A DNA stretch of 64,000 bases from Siphonodentalium dalli (taxonomy: Eukaryota > Mollusca > Scaphopoda > Gadilida > Siphonodentaliidae), in the NCBI GenBank assembly GCA_032622095.1, contig CP136061.1, positions 215,604,373 to 215,668,372 of the forward strand. The letters are read 5' to 3'. The notes under the pieces were generated by a model. That model was given only the letters and a program-made list of their open reading frames with translations, made no database searches and was not told the origin of the DNA. Positions 34,076 through 45,120 of the stretch are shown piece after piece; position 1 is the first letter of the stretch, and every line of letters begins with the position of its first letter. The position numbers and the translations under genes were made by a program.

Positions 34076-35275
34076 GTTACGTAGCGTTTTTCCGAAGACC
34101 CATAACTCCGAAAGTCCGATTCTCCGAAGATCAGATTCTCAGATGCCCCGATTCTCAGAAAGCCCGTAACTCCGAAGTCCCGATTCTCCGAAATCCCATA
34201 ACTCCGAAGACCCATAACTCCGAAAGCCCATAACTCCGAAGGCCTATAACTCCGAACGCCCATAACTCCGAAGGTCTATAACTCCGAAGGTCCGATTCTC
34301 CGAAGGTCCGATTCTCCGAAGATCATGTTTTATCGCTTATTAAATAGTGTACAGTCCAGTGGCGGGGTCAATGGGGCCCTAGGGAAGACCGCCCCCAAAA
34401 AACATGTCAAATGTCATGTAAACGTCAGGAAATCCCTCCTAGGCATTCAAATATTCACAGTGTTCCTGCCCAGGGGAGCCCCCGGACCAACGATTGGGGG
34501 CGACCCCTCCCATGTATGCGCTCCCCAAATCAGGCCTTCGTGATATGCTTTCGGCATATTATATGCATGATATATCCCCTACATATCCCCCACATATGCT
34601 AATTAATGTTCAGCCCTAAATGGGAACCCTGACTCCGCCACTGGTGTGCACCGGGTATATTATAACGAAACGCTGCAAGAATGTCAGAGTAGCCTAACAT
34701 GCACAGGGGCGACAAGTTCTTCCCCGTTCACCCCTGTACATTTTACTCTGGCATCTCATGGGCCAACGTAACGTTATAGTATCTGGTGTATAGTCAGTGG
34801 CGGGCCAGGATTCCCATTTAGGTGGGGGCAGTAGGAAAAGTTTGAATATTTTGATGCCCCATGAACGATTTCCGGGCGTTTACATGACATTGGACATGTT
34901 TTGGTAGGGGCCCATATTGTCTGAAATAGCAAGTAGAGGTTTAATGGGGGCAGTGGGAATTTTGGGACCCCTTGGCTTCGCCACTGGACTGTACACTATT
35001 TAGTAAACGATAATACCCCGATAAAACAAAATCTTCGGAGAATCGGACCTTCGGAGTTATGGGCCGTCGGAGAATCGGGCCTTCGGAGTTATAGGTCTTC
35101 GGAGAATCGGCCCGTCGGAGTTATAGGTCTTCGGAGTTATAGGTCTTCGGAGAATCGGCCTTTCGGAGTTATGGGCTTTCGGAGAATCGGATCTTCGGAG
35201 TTGTGGGCCGTCGGATAATCGGGTCTTCGGAGTTGTGGTCCTTCGTAGTAATAGGTCTTCGGAAAACCGGTCTGA
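34076..35275. mobile_element. Foldback element with CTCCGAA tandem-repeat arms
   Basis: Left arm 34087-34323 is a tandem array of a roughly 15-16 bp unit (ATAACTCCGAAGGCC and GATTCTCCGAAGGTCC variants). Right arm 35031-35270 is the inverted array (CTTCGGAGTTATAGGT and variants). Inner arm ends also pair (GTGTACAGTCCAGTGGCG with CGCCACTGGACTGTACAC), with a nested CAGTGGCGG ... CCGCCACTG inner element at about 34357-34986. The layout recalls Drosophila FB elements, whose arms are short tandem repeats. Confidence 0.75.
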
Positions 35276-35772
35276 CACCTTTGTATTGGCCACAGGGGAG
35301 AGACAATGACGCACCGGGCCGACTATGGTTCGGCCCGGTGTGCGAAAATTTTGTAATCTGAACAAGAAAATCGCAAAATCCTAGCATCTAGACTGGCGTC
35401 AAGCATTTTTAGCATGTTTATGATGGCACAGTGGTCGAATATGCCCAAGAAGCTATTATACCCACCCATTCACACAGATAACTATAGCACAAAATAGCTG
35501 TACAGACTTGCTGTTATATATAGTATTGTCATTCTAGGGAGGGGTATTTGATTTTAGTAGGACTTGTTAGTACTTTTATATATATACATACCTGGAGGAG
35601 TATTTTACCACGCTTGCGAACCATACTTTATCATGGTACTAGCATGATCGATAACTCTATTTGAATTTTTTTTAGCACATTACGCAGATGGGGCGCTTTC
35701 TGTCTCTTTTTCTGAGAAGAAAATCATATTTTGTTAGTTAGTCAGTGCAAAACAACTGTACCCGATGTCATA

Positions 35773-36294
35773 CACTCTTAGAACAAATGTGTATAAATAC
35801 TACACAAAATGTGTTACATTTGATCTTAAACAAAATTGTGTAGAAATGACACATGACATATAATTATTAAATGTGTCGGTGGAATATCATCAACGTTGAA
35901 TATGATTGAATATGTGAGTGTATCATAGTTATTAGATGAAATGTGTTCTATTGGAGACACAAAACTAGTAAAGGCTACAACAGAACAAACAATTGGCAGC
36001 AGCTTTAAACTTTGTTATACACTATGTTTGTGTAAAAACTGAATAACACATAATTGTGTAGCACAAAGTTTTAAAGCAGCTGCCAATTTTTTATTATGGC
36101 AGCTTTTACGAGGTTTATGTCTCAAATAGAACATATCTCATCTATTAAATATAATATACTCACATATTCACTCATATTCAATGTTGAGAAAATTCCACCG
36201 ACACATTATGTCATGTTGCATTTCTACACAATTTTGTTTAAGATCAAATGTAACACATATTGTGTAGTATTTATACACATTTGTTCTAAGAGTG
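35773..36294. mobile_element. F-family palindromic element, 522 bp, TA duplication
   Basis: Begins CACTCTTAGAACAAATGTGT and ends ACACATTTGTTCTAAGAGTG; the two halves are imperfect inverted copies over most of their length. TA flanks both ends (35771-35772, 36295-36296). The paralogous empty site at 26699-26704 has a single TA. TA duplication and CAC(T)-type end suit a Tc1/mariner-like MITE. Confidence 0.9.
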
Positions 36295-36359
36295 TACTAT
36301 AAGTTAACAGAATGGGACAAGAATATTGTAGTAACTAAGGCTAAGTCTAGAAGAGTTAA

Positions 36360-36834
36360 AGGCCCACTTAATTTTCGAATCGCCGATTATTTTTATAGTG
36401 ACTTGATATGCGGTTTTGATAGCAATCTATGCATAAAATATGATTAAAATACTATAATTAATCACTATTTGAAACATCTGTGTCTCATAAGATGCCCACA
36501 AAGAAATAGAAAATTGCTGTTTCAAAGACTTCCCCCCTCTGGCACACAGAATGCAAGAGAATTCAAACTTTTTCAATGAAAGGGGAAGAACTCTATCTTT
36601 AATATATAGAGTTATTCCCCCGGCATTGAAAATAATACTGATTTTTAGTATTTTTACTTCAATCTTGATGACAAAACGCGTTGGCAACTCAATAATTTTA
36701 ACATGTCCACAGTTTATTACACCGGATAAGTTGATAATACAATGTTTTGGAGCTTCCTCTTTATGTATAATATGGCATATATTTTATATAAAGTAATCTG
36801 GGGGTTCGAAAATTAAGTGGGTCTTTAACGGAAT
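36360..36834 (+). mobile_element. C-family TTAA element within the duplication
   Basis: Same ends and TTAA flanks as 26765-27256, of which it is the paralogue. Confidence 0.9.
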
Positions 36835-37263
36835 TCTGAGTTGGTCATTCGCGAAATCAATAATTATATATTCTATAATTACAATCGTGGGTATATAATA
36901 TATGATCTTGAGCGCGTTACCATTTCTGCATAGCGTTGACGTTCGTGGTATCTGATCCACATGCGTCTTCAAATTTGCAAGTTCCATATCCACCATAGCT
37001 ACCTGTTCTGTATCCATGCACGATGAAGGGGAACTTCCCAGGTTCATGTGGTCTGATCTCTATATATGTATATGTGGATCGTTCATTAACATCCCCTCAA
37101 GTTTCGACAATAAAAAATCCCATTTATTTTCAGATACGTTCATAATAAAGGTAGAAATCCATGCAGTGAATATTACATGAACCGAACCACAGATGAAGAC
37201 CGAACATATTCAACGATGAATAACTCGAACATAAGCAAACTATATACGACAGCGCCGAGCAGA

Positions 37264-38480
37264 CAAGGGTGCGGTTCGGACTGATTGTGCATACACACGT
37301 AAATGTACTGAATCCGACCAGACGGTCCCCATATACCATCAATAATCAAACAACAACATTCTTCGAAATACGCTTTAGTTATCAGAATCGATTTATTGCA
37401 ACAACATAATGTGGTTGTGTCTACTATGGTATCAAATTTCGCAAAACTTTTTATTTATCAACAAAATATAACCGTATTATCACGTAAGTATCACGAAATT
37501 TGACCGTATTACCACTTGATTTTAGAGTTATCCATCTTCATCCGCAATTTTGTCCAAGACTCTCCGTTTGAGCAAGTGTTGCTGGGCCACATATTATTAC
37601 ACATCTCGAGAAATAACAAACTTCAAAAATCTATATATGATCACTCTGAGCTTTGATGTGTGGGTTCCTCGACTCGAATCAAATATATTTTACCCCCAAA
37701 GCCAAATAAATAGTAATTTAGGAGCGTCTGTTCTGATTGAGTAGCTTTAAGCCCGGGTGTGTGTGGGTTCCAGAAGGTCTAACTTAAATTGTACATCTCC
37801 AATTTTCACAAATAAATGAAAAGTAGCGGAGTTGCTTTCCCTGCATTAATTTGGAGAATACATATTACATATATATACATATATTTAATACCGACAGTAA
37901 CACATACACACTAATTTAAAATAGTTTGTCCATGGCAGTGGTCAACAGAGCAGCGGCCACGTAACAGCAGTAACATGTACATGCATGTTTTCATTGTTTT
38001 GGTTGCCACGATTTTTAACTTGAAGGCAGACATTCCATTTAGACGAGATTCACGTTAATTCTCTTGTATAAACGTCCCGGTTCTCTATACTATAGTTGAT
38101 GTGAACATTTTGATAGCCTCTATAGCGAATTGTGGAATTTTGTCTGACGTCACCTCAGGTAAACACACGTCTCAGTATTGACCTCAGTCCAATATGTTGC
38201 CTCAAATTGTAAAGCTTCTAATCTAAAAGGCTGAGTAAAAGCGTACTTATTTTCGACCCTGTGTCTGCAAATTTGTTCAACCCTACACCCTACTATGATA
38301 TAGATTGCAAGTAACGACCAGAAAAAAATAGTTTCGCAGATCCTGTGTACGGATGTTTTCGTCAGCCCCCACCCCCCCCCCTGTGTACGAATGTTTTCGT
38401 CAGCCCCCCCCCCCCCCCCCCCAGATAGCGTGGTAATGTCGCAAGAGATATACTCGTCCTTGACCTCGGATAAATGGTAT
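37264..38480 (+). repeat. Segmental duplication, right block, copy 2
   Basis: Second copy of 32193-33355, joined directly to the left block at AGACAAG. Contains B element 37302-37745 and long C-runs (38366-38422) with a local duplication of GTACGGATGTTTTCGTCAGC. Confidence 0.9.
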
Positions 38481-39160
38481 ACCGTATACCCGTAGGTCTC
38501 GTAGGGCGCGCATCTATAATCTCAAATTGACTCCATTCCACCAGCACGTGCAATTTTACTCAGTTATATATCAAGATGTTCCACCAACTTTGGCGTTCAG
38601 GAAATCCCCCGAAAAAGACCCGTTAATTAGTTGAATATTACGTGACTGCAAATTCTGAGGTGAAGGTCGAGTATAGCTCTTGCGACATTACCCCGCTACC
38701 CCCCCCCCCCCCAACTTGTAGTAAGAAATGTTCTTTTTGAATAGGGAATAAGGAATCGGTAATCCCAGAACATGACTTTGTCTGCACTCCATTGAACAAA
38801 ACATCATTTCCGTTCAGTTCGGAAGATCTATCTAGTTTTATTCCAGTCAGAGTTGAAAGCGCACCTGTTGCTGCGTCAGAGTTGAAAGCGCACCTGTTGC
38901 TGCACGAATATGGCCATTTTTGCACATCAGGTAACTAAAACTCAGAACTCAAGTTATGAGTAATTTTATATGGAATCAAATAATTAGAGAACAGGTAAAC
39001 ATCCTATCAACCACAACTGAAGTATCATATATCTATTCATCTGGTTTAGAATGCAACAAAACAAGTCAAGAATGCTATTGTCAGTGCATTCTCAGATTGG
39101 GGGAGGTGACAATACCAAACCATGGAGATATGTGAGGCCAAATTCACATTTAATAGCTAA
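38481..39160. other. Unassigned DNA
   Basis: A short tandem duplication of CAGAGTTGAAAGCGCACCTG occurs at 38848 and 38876. No gene seen; C-run at 38700-38712. Confidence 0.5.
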
Positions 39161-39167
39161 AAACGGA

Positions 39168-39456
39168 CAAATTGCGGTTGTAAGATGGATAACTCTAAAA
39201 TCAAGTGTTTACTATTAACAATAATAACCACTTGATTTTAGAGTTATCCATATTACAACCGCAATTTGTCCGTTTTTAGCACGTGGTCCTCGAAAAGATT
39301 GGGCCACAATTTGGCACAAACAATAGAAACAGCACATTTCAAACATCGCTATCTAATCACTCTTGATGGGTGGGTTCCTCGACTCGAATCAAATATTTTT
39401 TACCCCTGAAGCCAAAGAATAGTAATTTAGGAGCGTCTGATCGGATTGAGTAAACT
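39168..39456 (+). mobile_element. B-family right half fused to a hairpin
   Basis: 39168-39282 is an inverted repeat (CGGACAAATTGCGGTTGTAA pairs with TTACAACCGCAATTTGTCCG). It continues into the B body (CTCGACTCGAATCAAATATT) and B right end CTGATCGGATTGAGT. Probably a rearranged B element. Confidence 0.75.
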
Positions 39457-39599
39457 TTAAGCTTAACTGTAATAGGTTTTCATAGCCTTACTACCTTACA
39501 TATAATGGTATCATCTAAGCTAGATGTATATTAAAAGTTACTAGCATCAGTAATTGGCTGCATCCATTTCAGCTCCAGGGGAGTTTTGAGATATGGAAT

Positions 39600-39735
39600 T
39601 TGAAGTACGCTTAAGCGTAAAGCCATTACACTTAAGCATAATGCCATTACGCTTAAGCATAATACAAATTCCATTACGCTTTTAAAGTGTAATGGCATTA
39701 ATACACTTAAGCGTAATGGAAATCTAAATTACGCT
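39600..39735. repeat. Palindromic CTTAAGCGTAATG cluster
   Basis: At least seven copies of ATTACGCTTAAGC or its complement in alternating orientation, ending at the TTAA that bounds the L element. Confidence 0.75.
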
Positions 39736-39738
39736 TAA

Positions 39739-40321
39739 AGGGGTACTGTACGCCATTTTCAATAAATTTCCGGTGATAACAACGATCTATTATCGATACT
39801 ATATAGAAACATAAGTAATTTGATTCGAAGATGTATTCTTTAAACGCTCAGGTTAATAGGCTATCTTAAAATTTAATAATTTAAAAGTTAATAATTTAAT
39901 ATAAATTGAATTTATGGCTGGAGCCATAATATGGCGTCAATTAAAATACGAATTTCCGTGTACAGTACAAAACGTAATCAAATTATAATTGAAGGATACT
40001 GGATTAATAAACCCATTGCACACACGATCGTTTGAAACATTATGCTTATACGGGGAGAAAACTCAAGCCACTCGTTGACTAGTGACGATACAATAACTTA
40101 AATGAGTATATAGGACTACTATGCATATAATATAATTTTTATTTGATTCATTTGGTTGAAAACTGTACAAAAATTACTCGACAACGACATATTCCACTAA
40201 ATTTGCCATCCGTAAAACTACTTCGTACTCAACAGACTTTCAAAGAATGGAAAAGTTGTTACCTTATTCTCTGACTCGGGGATATAGAAACCAACAACAA
40301 CATCTTGGGTACAGTACCCCT
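39739..40321 (-). mobile_element. L-family TTAA element, inverted copy
   Basis: Reverse-complement counterpart of 19331-19932; begins AGGGGTACTGTACGCC and ends GGGTACAGTACCCCT, flanked by TTAA (39735-39738, 40322-40325). Confidence 0.9.
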
Positions 40322-40334
40322 TTAAGTGTAATTG

Positions 40335-40620
40335 GTTATTAAATGTGAATTTGGCCTCCCATATGGAGAGGGATCCGCATGGTAGTACTGAGTACAAATT
40401 CACATTTATTAATAGTTGGACTGAATAGCAATCAATTGAGCTGAATCGTAATCAATTGAGCTGAACTGTAATCAATTGCGCTGAAGCGTAATCAATGTGC
40501 TTATGCATAATCAATTGTGCTGAAGAGTAATCAAATTGCACTGAAGAACAATTCAAAATTAAATTAATAGCGCTGAGCCTGAATGCATTTGAATTACGCT
40601 GAAGAGTTATTATTTGACAA
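40335..40620. repeat. Inverted repeat plus 20-bp minisatellite
   Basis: AAATGTGAATTTGG pairs with CAAATTCACATTT (40338-40410). It is followed by about six units of TAATCAATTGAGCTGAA(C/G), period 20 (40422-40545). Confidence 0.75.
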
Positions 40621-40675
40621 ATATTTCCATGTGAGTAATATTGAAATACATGCAACCCAACTGTCTATTAAAGAT

Positions 40676-42388
40676 GCACAATTGGCTTTGGGGTAAAAAA
40701 TTGATATGAGTCGAGGAAACCCACCAATCAAAAGGTTCAGAATTATAAATTTTTGAAATCTGTTAATTTTTATCTCCTGGCAAATATTCGACGAATGCCG
40801 ACCAACATACTCTCGATACCAAATTGCTTTGAACAAAATGTTGATATACATGTATAACACTTTTTGGGCAATTATACTAGTTGACAGTGGTCAGCATTAT
40901 TTTTTGATAATTAATCAATTCTGATAAGGCCTAAACAAAAAATACGTTTGTTTCCGCTAACCCGACCGACCCTATTTTAAACCGCCGACCCTAAACTTTT
41001 TATTGCCATTGCAAAAACAAAAAATTGGACAAAAAAAAATAAAAAAAATATTGATTTAAAAATTTTGTTTTGTTTAATTTAGGTCCCAATTCATATCATA
41101 ACAAGATGCAAAACATTTATATATTTATATATATTGACATAAGAAATTTAAGTTTACAAAAAGATTTAAGTTTAACAGTTGGAATCATACTGTAAAGTAT
41201 GTTTGGCTTTATCTAGCTTTCATCTGTGAAAACTTCAAATAATTTGAGTTCAGGTACGGTATGTTATCATTCAGCGTTCAGACTTCAGTATTTCAATCAA
41301 TTACAGCACAGGAACATTAACAATTTGATCAAATCAACCTGGTTATCAAGTGGGATCTCATAATACCAAATGAAAAATTAACATAGAGATTATAGTACCA
41401 TATATAGCCATTACTACCTTAATACATGTACATTGTTTCTGTACTACATGTACATGTAGGATTTCTGTATTACATGTACATGTAGTATATTATGTATGGT
41501 ATGTGTCTCACTTGAATTTTATAAAATACCCTATTTATGAATTAGAGTGATGATGGCAAGTCTAATTTCAAGCAGGATATAAGGCTTCCGATAAGCATAA
41601 TCCATAGAACCAAAAGATATCTGACAATAACTTATAAGCATTTCCAATCCATACATATATAAAAAGTTCCAAAGTTAAGTTATGCTTGAGAAACTTGATA
41701 AAATTGACCTCTCTGTAAAATTCAAAATACTGACTCAAAGAGCCTTAGATTAGCTCTAAATGCAATGGATTTTCAAAAAAATTTCAGGGGAAGAACCCAC
41801 ACCATCATCAGGGGGTCACCCTTCCCAAACATTCCTCCGATCAGGCCTTCAGGTTATGCCTTCGGCATATATCATTGCCCAAAAACAGGTGTCCCCAAAA
41901 AATACCTAGATCCTTCACTGAATGCGGAGAAGGTGGTGTTGTGAAGCCATCCTTAAGACATCGGTACAAGACGGTCACTCCAATATGTGAACAGTGCAGT
42001 GGTGCTGGACTGACTCCAGTTGTCGCCAGACCATATAGGAAATATTAGGATTATCAAAGACTATCTTAGTATATAGACTAGTATATATGTAAATATTAAA
42101 GCATAATTATGTAAGATTGAATTGGAGTTTCTAGTTCCTCTGTCATCTGGGTTAACCTGATTGAGGCTAAGAAGTGCATAGTTTGGGTTATTGACAAGTA
42201 TTATACAGTTATTTTTAAAGATACTGAAAAAAAAAAAGTAAAAAAAAAAAGAAAAAGTTAAGCCTACCTACCTACCCTAATTTTTTTTAGCTCGTTATTA
42301 TTTTTTTAGGCCTAACTGAAGCGGCATTTCAAGAAATGTTGTTCGAATCTGATGATATGGGGACATCGAATCGGATTGTGTACCTTTA
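40676..42388 (-). mobile_element. B-family remnant split by a 1.39 kb insertion
   Basis: B-body text GGCTTTGGGGTAAAAAAT ... GAGTCGAGGAAACCCACC at 40680-40730 and a B end ATCGGATTGTGTACC then TTTAAA near 42372-42390. Between them lies 40927-42313, bounded by AGGCCTAA(A/C)AAAAAATA-like inverted ends. Its interior has no recognised ORF but carries poly-A/T, palindromic CTACATGTACATGTAG repeats (41440-41490), and at 41840-41880 text shared with 34525-34560 (GCCTTCGGCATAT). Confidence 0.55.
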
Positions 42389-42758
42389 AAGGAATGGAGC
42401 TAATTTCCACACACTTTTTGGTTGCTTGGAGACAAGGCGTATAGTATAATTAGTTTAATATGGCTTGTCCTTATGCTATAATACATTGGAGAACATACAT
42501 TCTTTTCTCTTTTAATTGTGAAAATTAATTATGACAACTTTCATGCAAAATTAAAAACAGTGTTATAATCATGCCATTTCCAGCATCATGGTGCAAATAT
42601 AAATAGCAGTAATATACCCCCGATGGCGTTCTGTACCATATACAGTAATATACTCCCGATGTAAGGCAACTTAACACTGCAAGTACGCACATACTAGTAT
42701 ATCACAATTATGGTGAACAAAGAACTAAAGGGGGAAAAAAGACTAAAAAGTCCTTCCT

Positions 42759-42935
42759 GTTCAAGCCAAGTGGGGTCAGTGTTTGGAGGGTGTAGATCCA
42801 GTGGATCTCACATGTTTTTCTTATTTGAAGTCCCCTCACGCTTTCTGGATCGCAATTAATTATGTAAATGATACGATATGATAGGTCTCCATGATCGTGA
42901 TCAGGTAGATTGTAGTGAAATGCTACCGGGGTGTT
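42759..42935 (-). pseudogene. Penelope-like ORF, GIY-YIG C-terminal part
   Basis: Reads TPVAFHYNLPDHDHGDLS then EIHWIYTLQTLTPLGLN, the conserved end of the GIY-YIG endonuclease region of Penelope-like polyproteins (a histidine/asparagine-rich PVA-HFN-L-H segment followed by E-x-x-WI-x-x-L-x-T-x-x-P-x-GLN). It lies in a different frame from the N-terminal piece and overlaps its last codons, so the internal deletion also shifted the frame. The GIY and YIG strands themselves are gone. Confidence 0.85.
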
Positions 42936-43314
42936 CCTGTTGTGGTGTATGTCTGCTTGACAAAATTTCTTCCAGACGTTCTTTTTCAAGATCAGGGATG
43001 GGCCCTTTCGGTGAGGGCAGTATCACAGAGAGTCCTCTCGGGCATACTTCGTGTAGCACGCAGGATTCAAGAAATTCCAGGTGGAGTGAAAGTTTAAGTT
43101 TCTTGGTGATTCGGTTCCGTATGTTGCGGTATGTTGAGAAATTATCTTCTGTGATACATGCTTTGGTGTATCTTGGGGGTTCCTCGTCTATGCGTATGCG
43201 TTTATTCGGTCTGACGGTGTCCAGTCGTTGGGACATCACCGTGGACGCAGATGTACTACTGAGTGCAGTGTCTGAAACACTGGCCATCGCACTGTTTGGT
43301 ACAAGTGTAGCCAT
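42901..43314 (-). pseudogene. Penelope-like ORF, N-terminal part
   Basis: 137 codons from an ATG just after the sense terminal repeat. The stretch RITKKLKLSLHLEFLESC and VLHEVCPRGLS resembles the region ahead of the reverse transcriptase in Penelope-like elements (H-x-x-FLxxC ... P(K/R)GL). The frame ends shortly after the deletion junction. The 156-codon plus-strand ORF over the same bases is its shadow. Confidence 0.75.
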
Positions 43315-43344
43315 TGTTGATTACTGGTGGGAGGTAAAAAAAAG

Positions 43345-43938
43345 GTAAGGTAAAAGAGAAGAAGGTTCTCCAGGGAAAACACCAGTAATCAACTAAACCT
43401 TTGCCGACAGGTCTACGCGTTTCGAATCATAGTGATTCTTCACTCAGGACCAGATGTGGTTTGTGAAATATTGTGGGAAACCTCGTCCTTTTATAGCCCG
43501 TTTGGGGCCTAGCTTCGATTTCATTGGCTGTTGCCAGGTTAGTATGGGTCAGACTGGGGTTGTTGTAAGGTTTACGTGTGTTGTCTCATGATATGGGGTT
43601 CTCATTGGGGTTCTCATGTGAGGTAAGATTTAGATGGGGTTCTCTCATGGTATGGATGGGGTTGCCATGAGAAGGTCAGTAGAGGCACGGGGTTGCCATA
43701 TGGGGTTCTCATGGGGAGCCTGTGTTTAGTGACAAGGGGTTCTCAAGTGAGGTAGGGTATGGATGGGGTTCTCTCATGAGATGGATGGGGTTCCCATGAG
43801 AATAAAAGTGGGGGCATGGGGGTTGCCATATGGGGTTCTCGTGGAGTGCCTGTGTGAAGTGACATGGGGTTCCCAGTGTGGTAATAATGTATAGTGGGAT
43901 GTTGATGGGGTTCTCATATGATTAGTATGGGGTTCCCA
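43345..43938 (-). repeat. Penelope pseudo-LTR, sense arm
   Basis: Inverted partner of 44536-45120. Made largely of irregularly spaced GGGGTTCTCAT/GGGGTTGCCAT motifs (on the plus strand), a composition unlike the rest of the window. Carries the hammerhead-like motif at 43411-43449. Confidence 0.85.
43411..43449 (-). ncRNA. Hammerhead-ribozyme-like motif, sense arm
   Basis: Minus strand reads CCTGAGTGAA, then stem II GAATC-ACTAT-GATTC, then CGAAAC followed by GCGTAGACC. The GAAAC box and stem II fit the hammerhead core used by Penelope-like terminal repeats. The first core box is CTGAGTGA rather than CTGANGA (one extra base), so activity is doubtful. Confidence 0.55.
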
Positions 43939-44535
43939 GGACTCAACAAACACAATCAGTGGAGTAAAACCCACTAGCCCCTGTTAGCTTCGACATCAGA
44001 CAACCGTCTCTTAACCTCAAACCTCCCCCTTACAGGGCAATCACCTCAACGCAGCACATGCACACAGGAACCCCACCCAAAACATGATGGTTAACCCCAG
44101 AATGAGAACTCCACACGGGAACTTGTACCATGCATGCGCCAAAAGGAGACCTCCATAGGAATCACCAATGGTAACCCCTTCTCATTCTGGAACAATCCCT
44201 GGAGAACCCCACACGGGAACACCTTTATACTATTCAAACAGTGCTACACATGCACACTGGAACCCCTTGAGGACCCCATACGGCAACCCCTCGCCTCCAG
44301 AGACCCCCACACGGGAACCACACCCACCACTCACCACAGGAGAACCCATTGATGACCCCATATAACAAAATATGGTATCCTCAATGGAACAACATACGGC
44401 AACCCCATGCATCCAGCAAATACTCAAACGGGAACCCCATTATATTTTCACGATAACCCCATCTATCTCTCACAACACATACATGAGAATACGGGAACCC
44501 CAGCGGGACCACACGCTCCCTCAGACAGCACCACA
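43939..44535. other. Centre of the Penelope foldback, CGGGAACCCC-rich
   Basis: Low-complexity (A/C)GGGAACCCCA motifs about every 25-50 bp, without the long pairing seen in the arms. No ORF recognised. Confidence 0.7.
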
Positions 44536-45120
44536 TGGGAACCCCATACTAATCATATGAGAACCCCATCAACATCCCACTATACATTATTACCACACTG
44601 GGAACCCCATGTCACTACACACAGGCACTCCACGAGAACCCCATATGGCAACCCCCATGCCCCCATGTTTCTTCTCATGGGAACCCCATCCATCCCATGA
44701 GAGAACCCCATCCATACCCTACCTCACTTGAGAACCCCTTGTCACTAAACAGAGGCTCCCCATGAGAACCCCATATGACAACCCCATGCCTCTACTGACC
44801 TTCTCATGGGAACCCCATCCATACCATGAGAGAATCCCATCTAAATCTTACCTCACATGAGAACCCCAATGAGAACCCCATATCATGAGACAACACACGT
44901 AAACCTTATAACAACCCCATGCAGTCTGACCCATACTAACCTGGCATCGAAGCTAGGCCCCAAACGGGCTATAAAAGGACGAGGTTTCTCACAATATTTC
45001 ACAAACCACATCTGGTCCTGAGTGAAGAATCACTACGATTCGAAACACGTAGACCTGTCGGCAAAGGTTTAGTTGATTACTGGTGTTTTCCCTGGAGAAC
45101 CTTGTTCTCTTTTACCTTAC
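44536..45120 (+). repeat. Penelope pseudo-LTR, antisense arm
   Basis: Reverse complement of 43345-43938 with scattered differences. Ends exactly at the right target duplication. Confidence 0.85.
45016..45054 (+). ncRNA. Hammerhead-ribozyme-like motif, antisense arm
   Basis: Plus strand CCTGAGTGAA, stem II GAATC-ACTAC-GATTC, CGAAAC then ACGTAGACC. Same structure as the other arm with two base changes (loop C for T, ACACGT for ACGCGT). Confidence 0.5.

Larger units (their letters stand above)
35733..37268 (+). repeat. Segmental duplication, left block, copy 2
   Basis: Second copy of 26657-27735, containing the additional F element. Indels relative to copy 1 are not multiples of three, so the reading frame open in copy 1 (27273-27872) is not conserved. 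Confidence 0.9.

Noticed and set aside
35057-35365. 102-codon minus-strand ORF with repeating RRPITPK-like text
   Set aside because: Translation of the CTTCGGAGTTATAGG tandem arm of a foldback element; unit length varies between copies, so no frame is maintained.
42878-43348. 156-codon plus-strand ORF
   Set aside because: It is the antisense shadow of the Penelope-like N-terminal ORF (42901-43314, minus strand).
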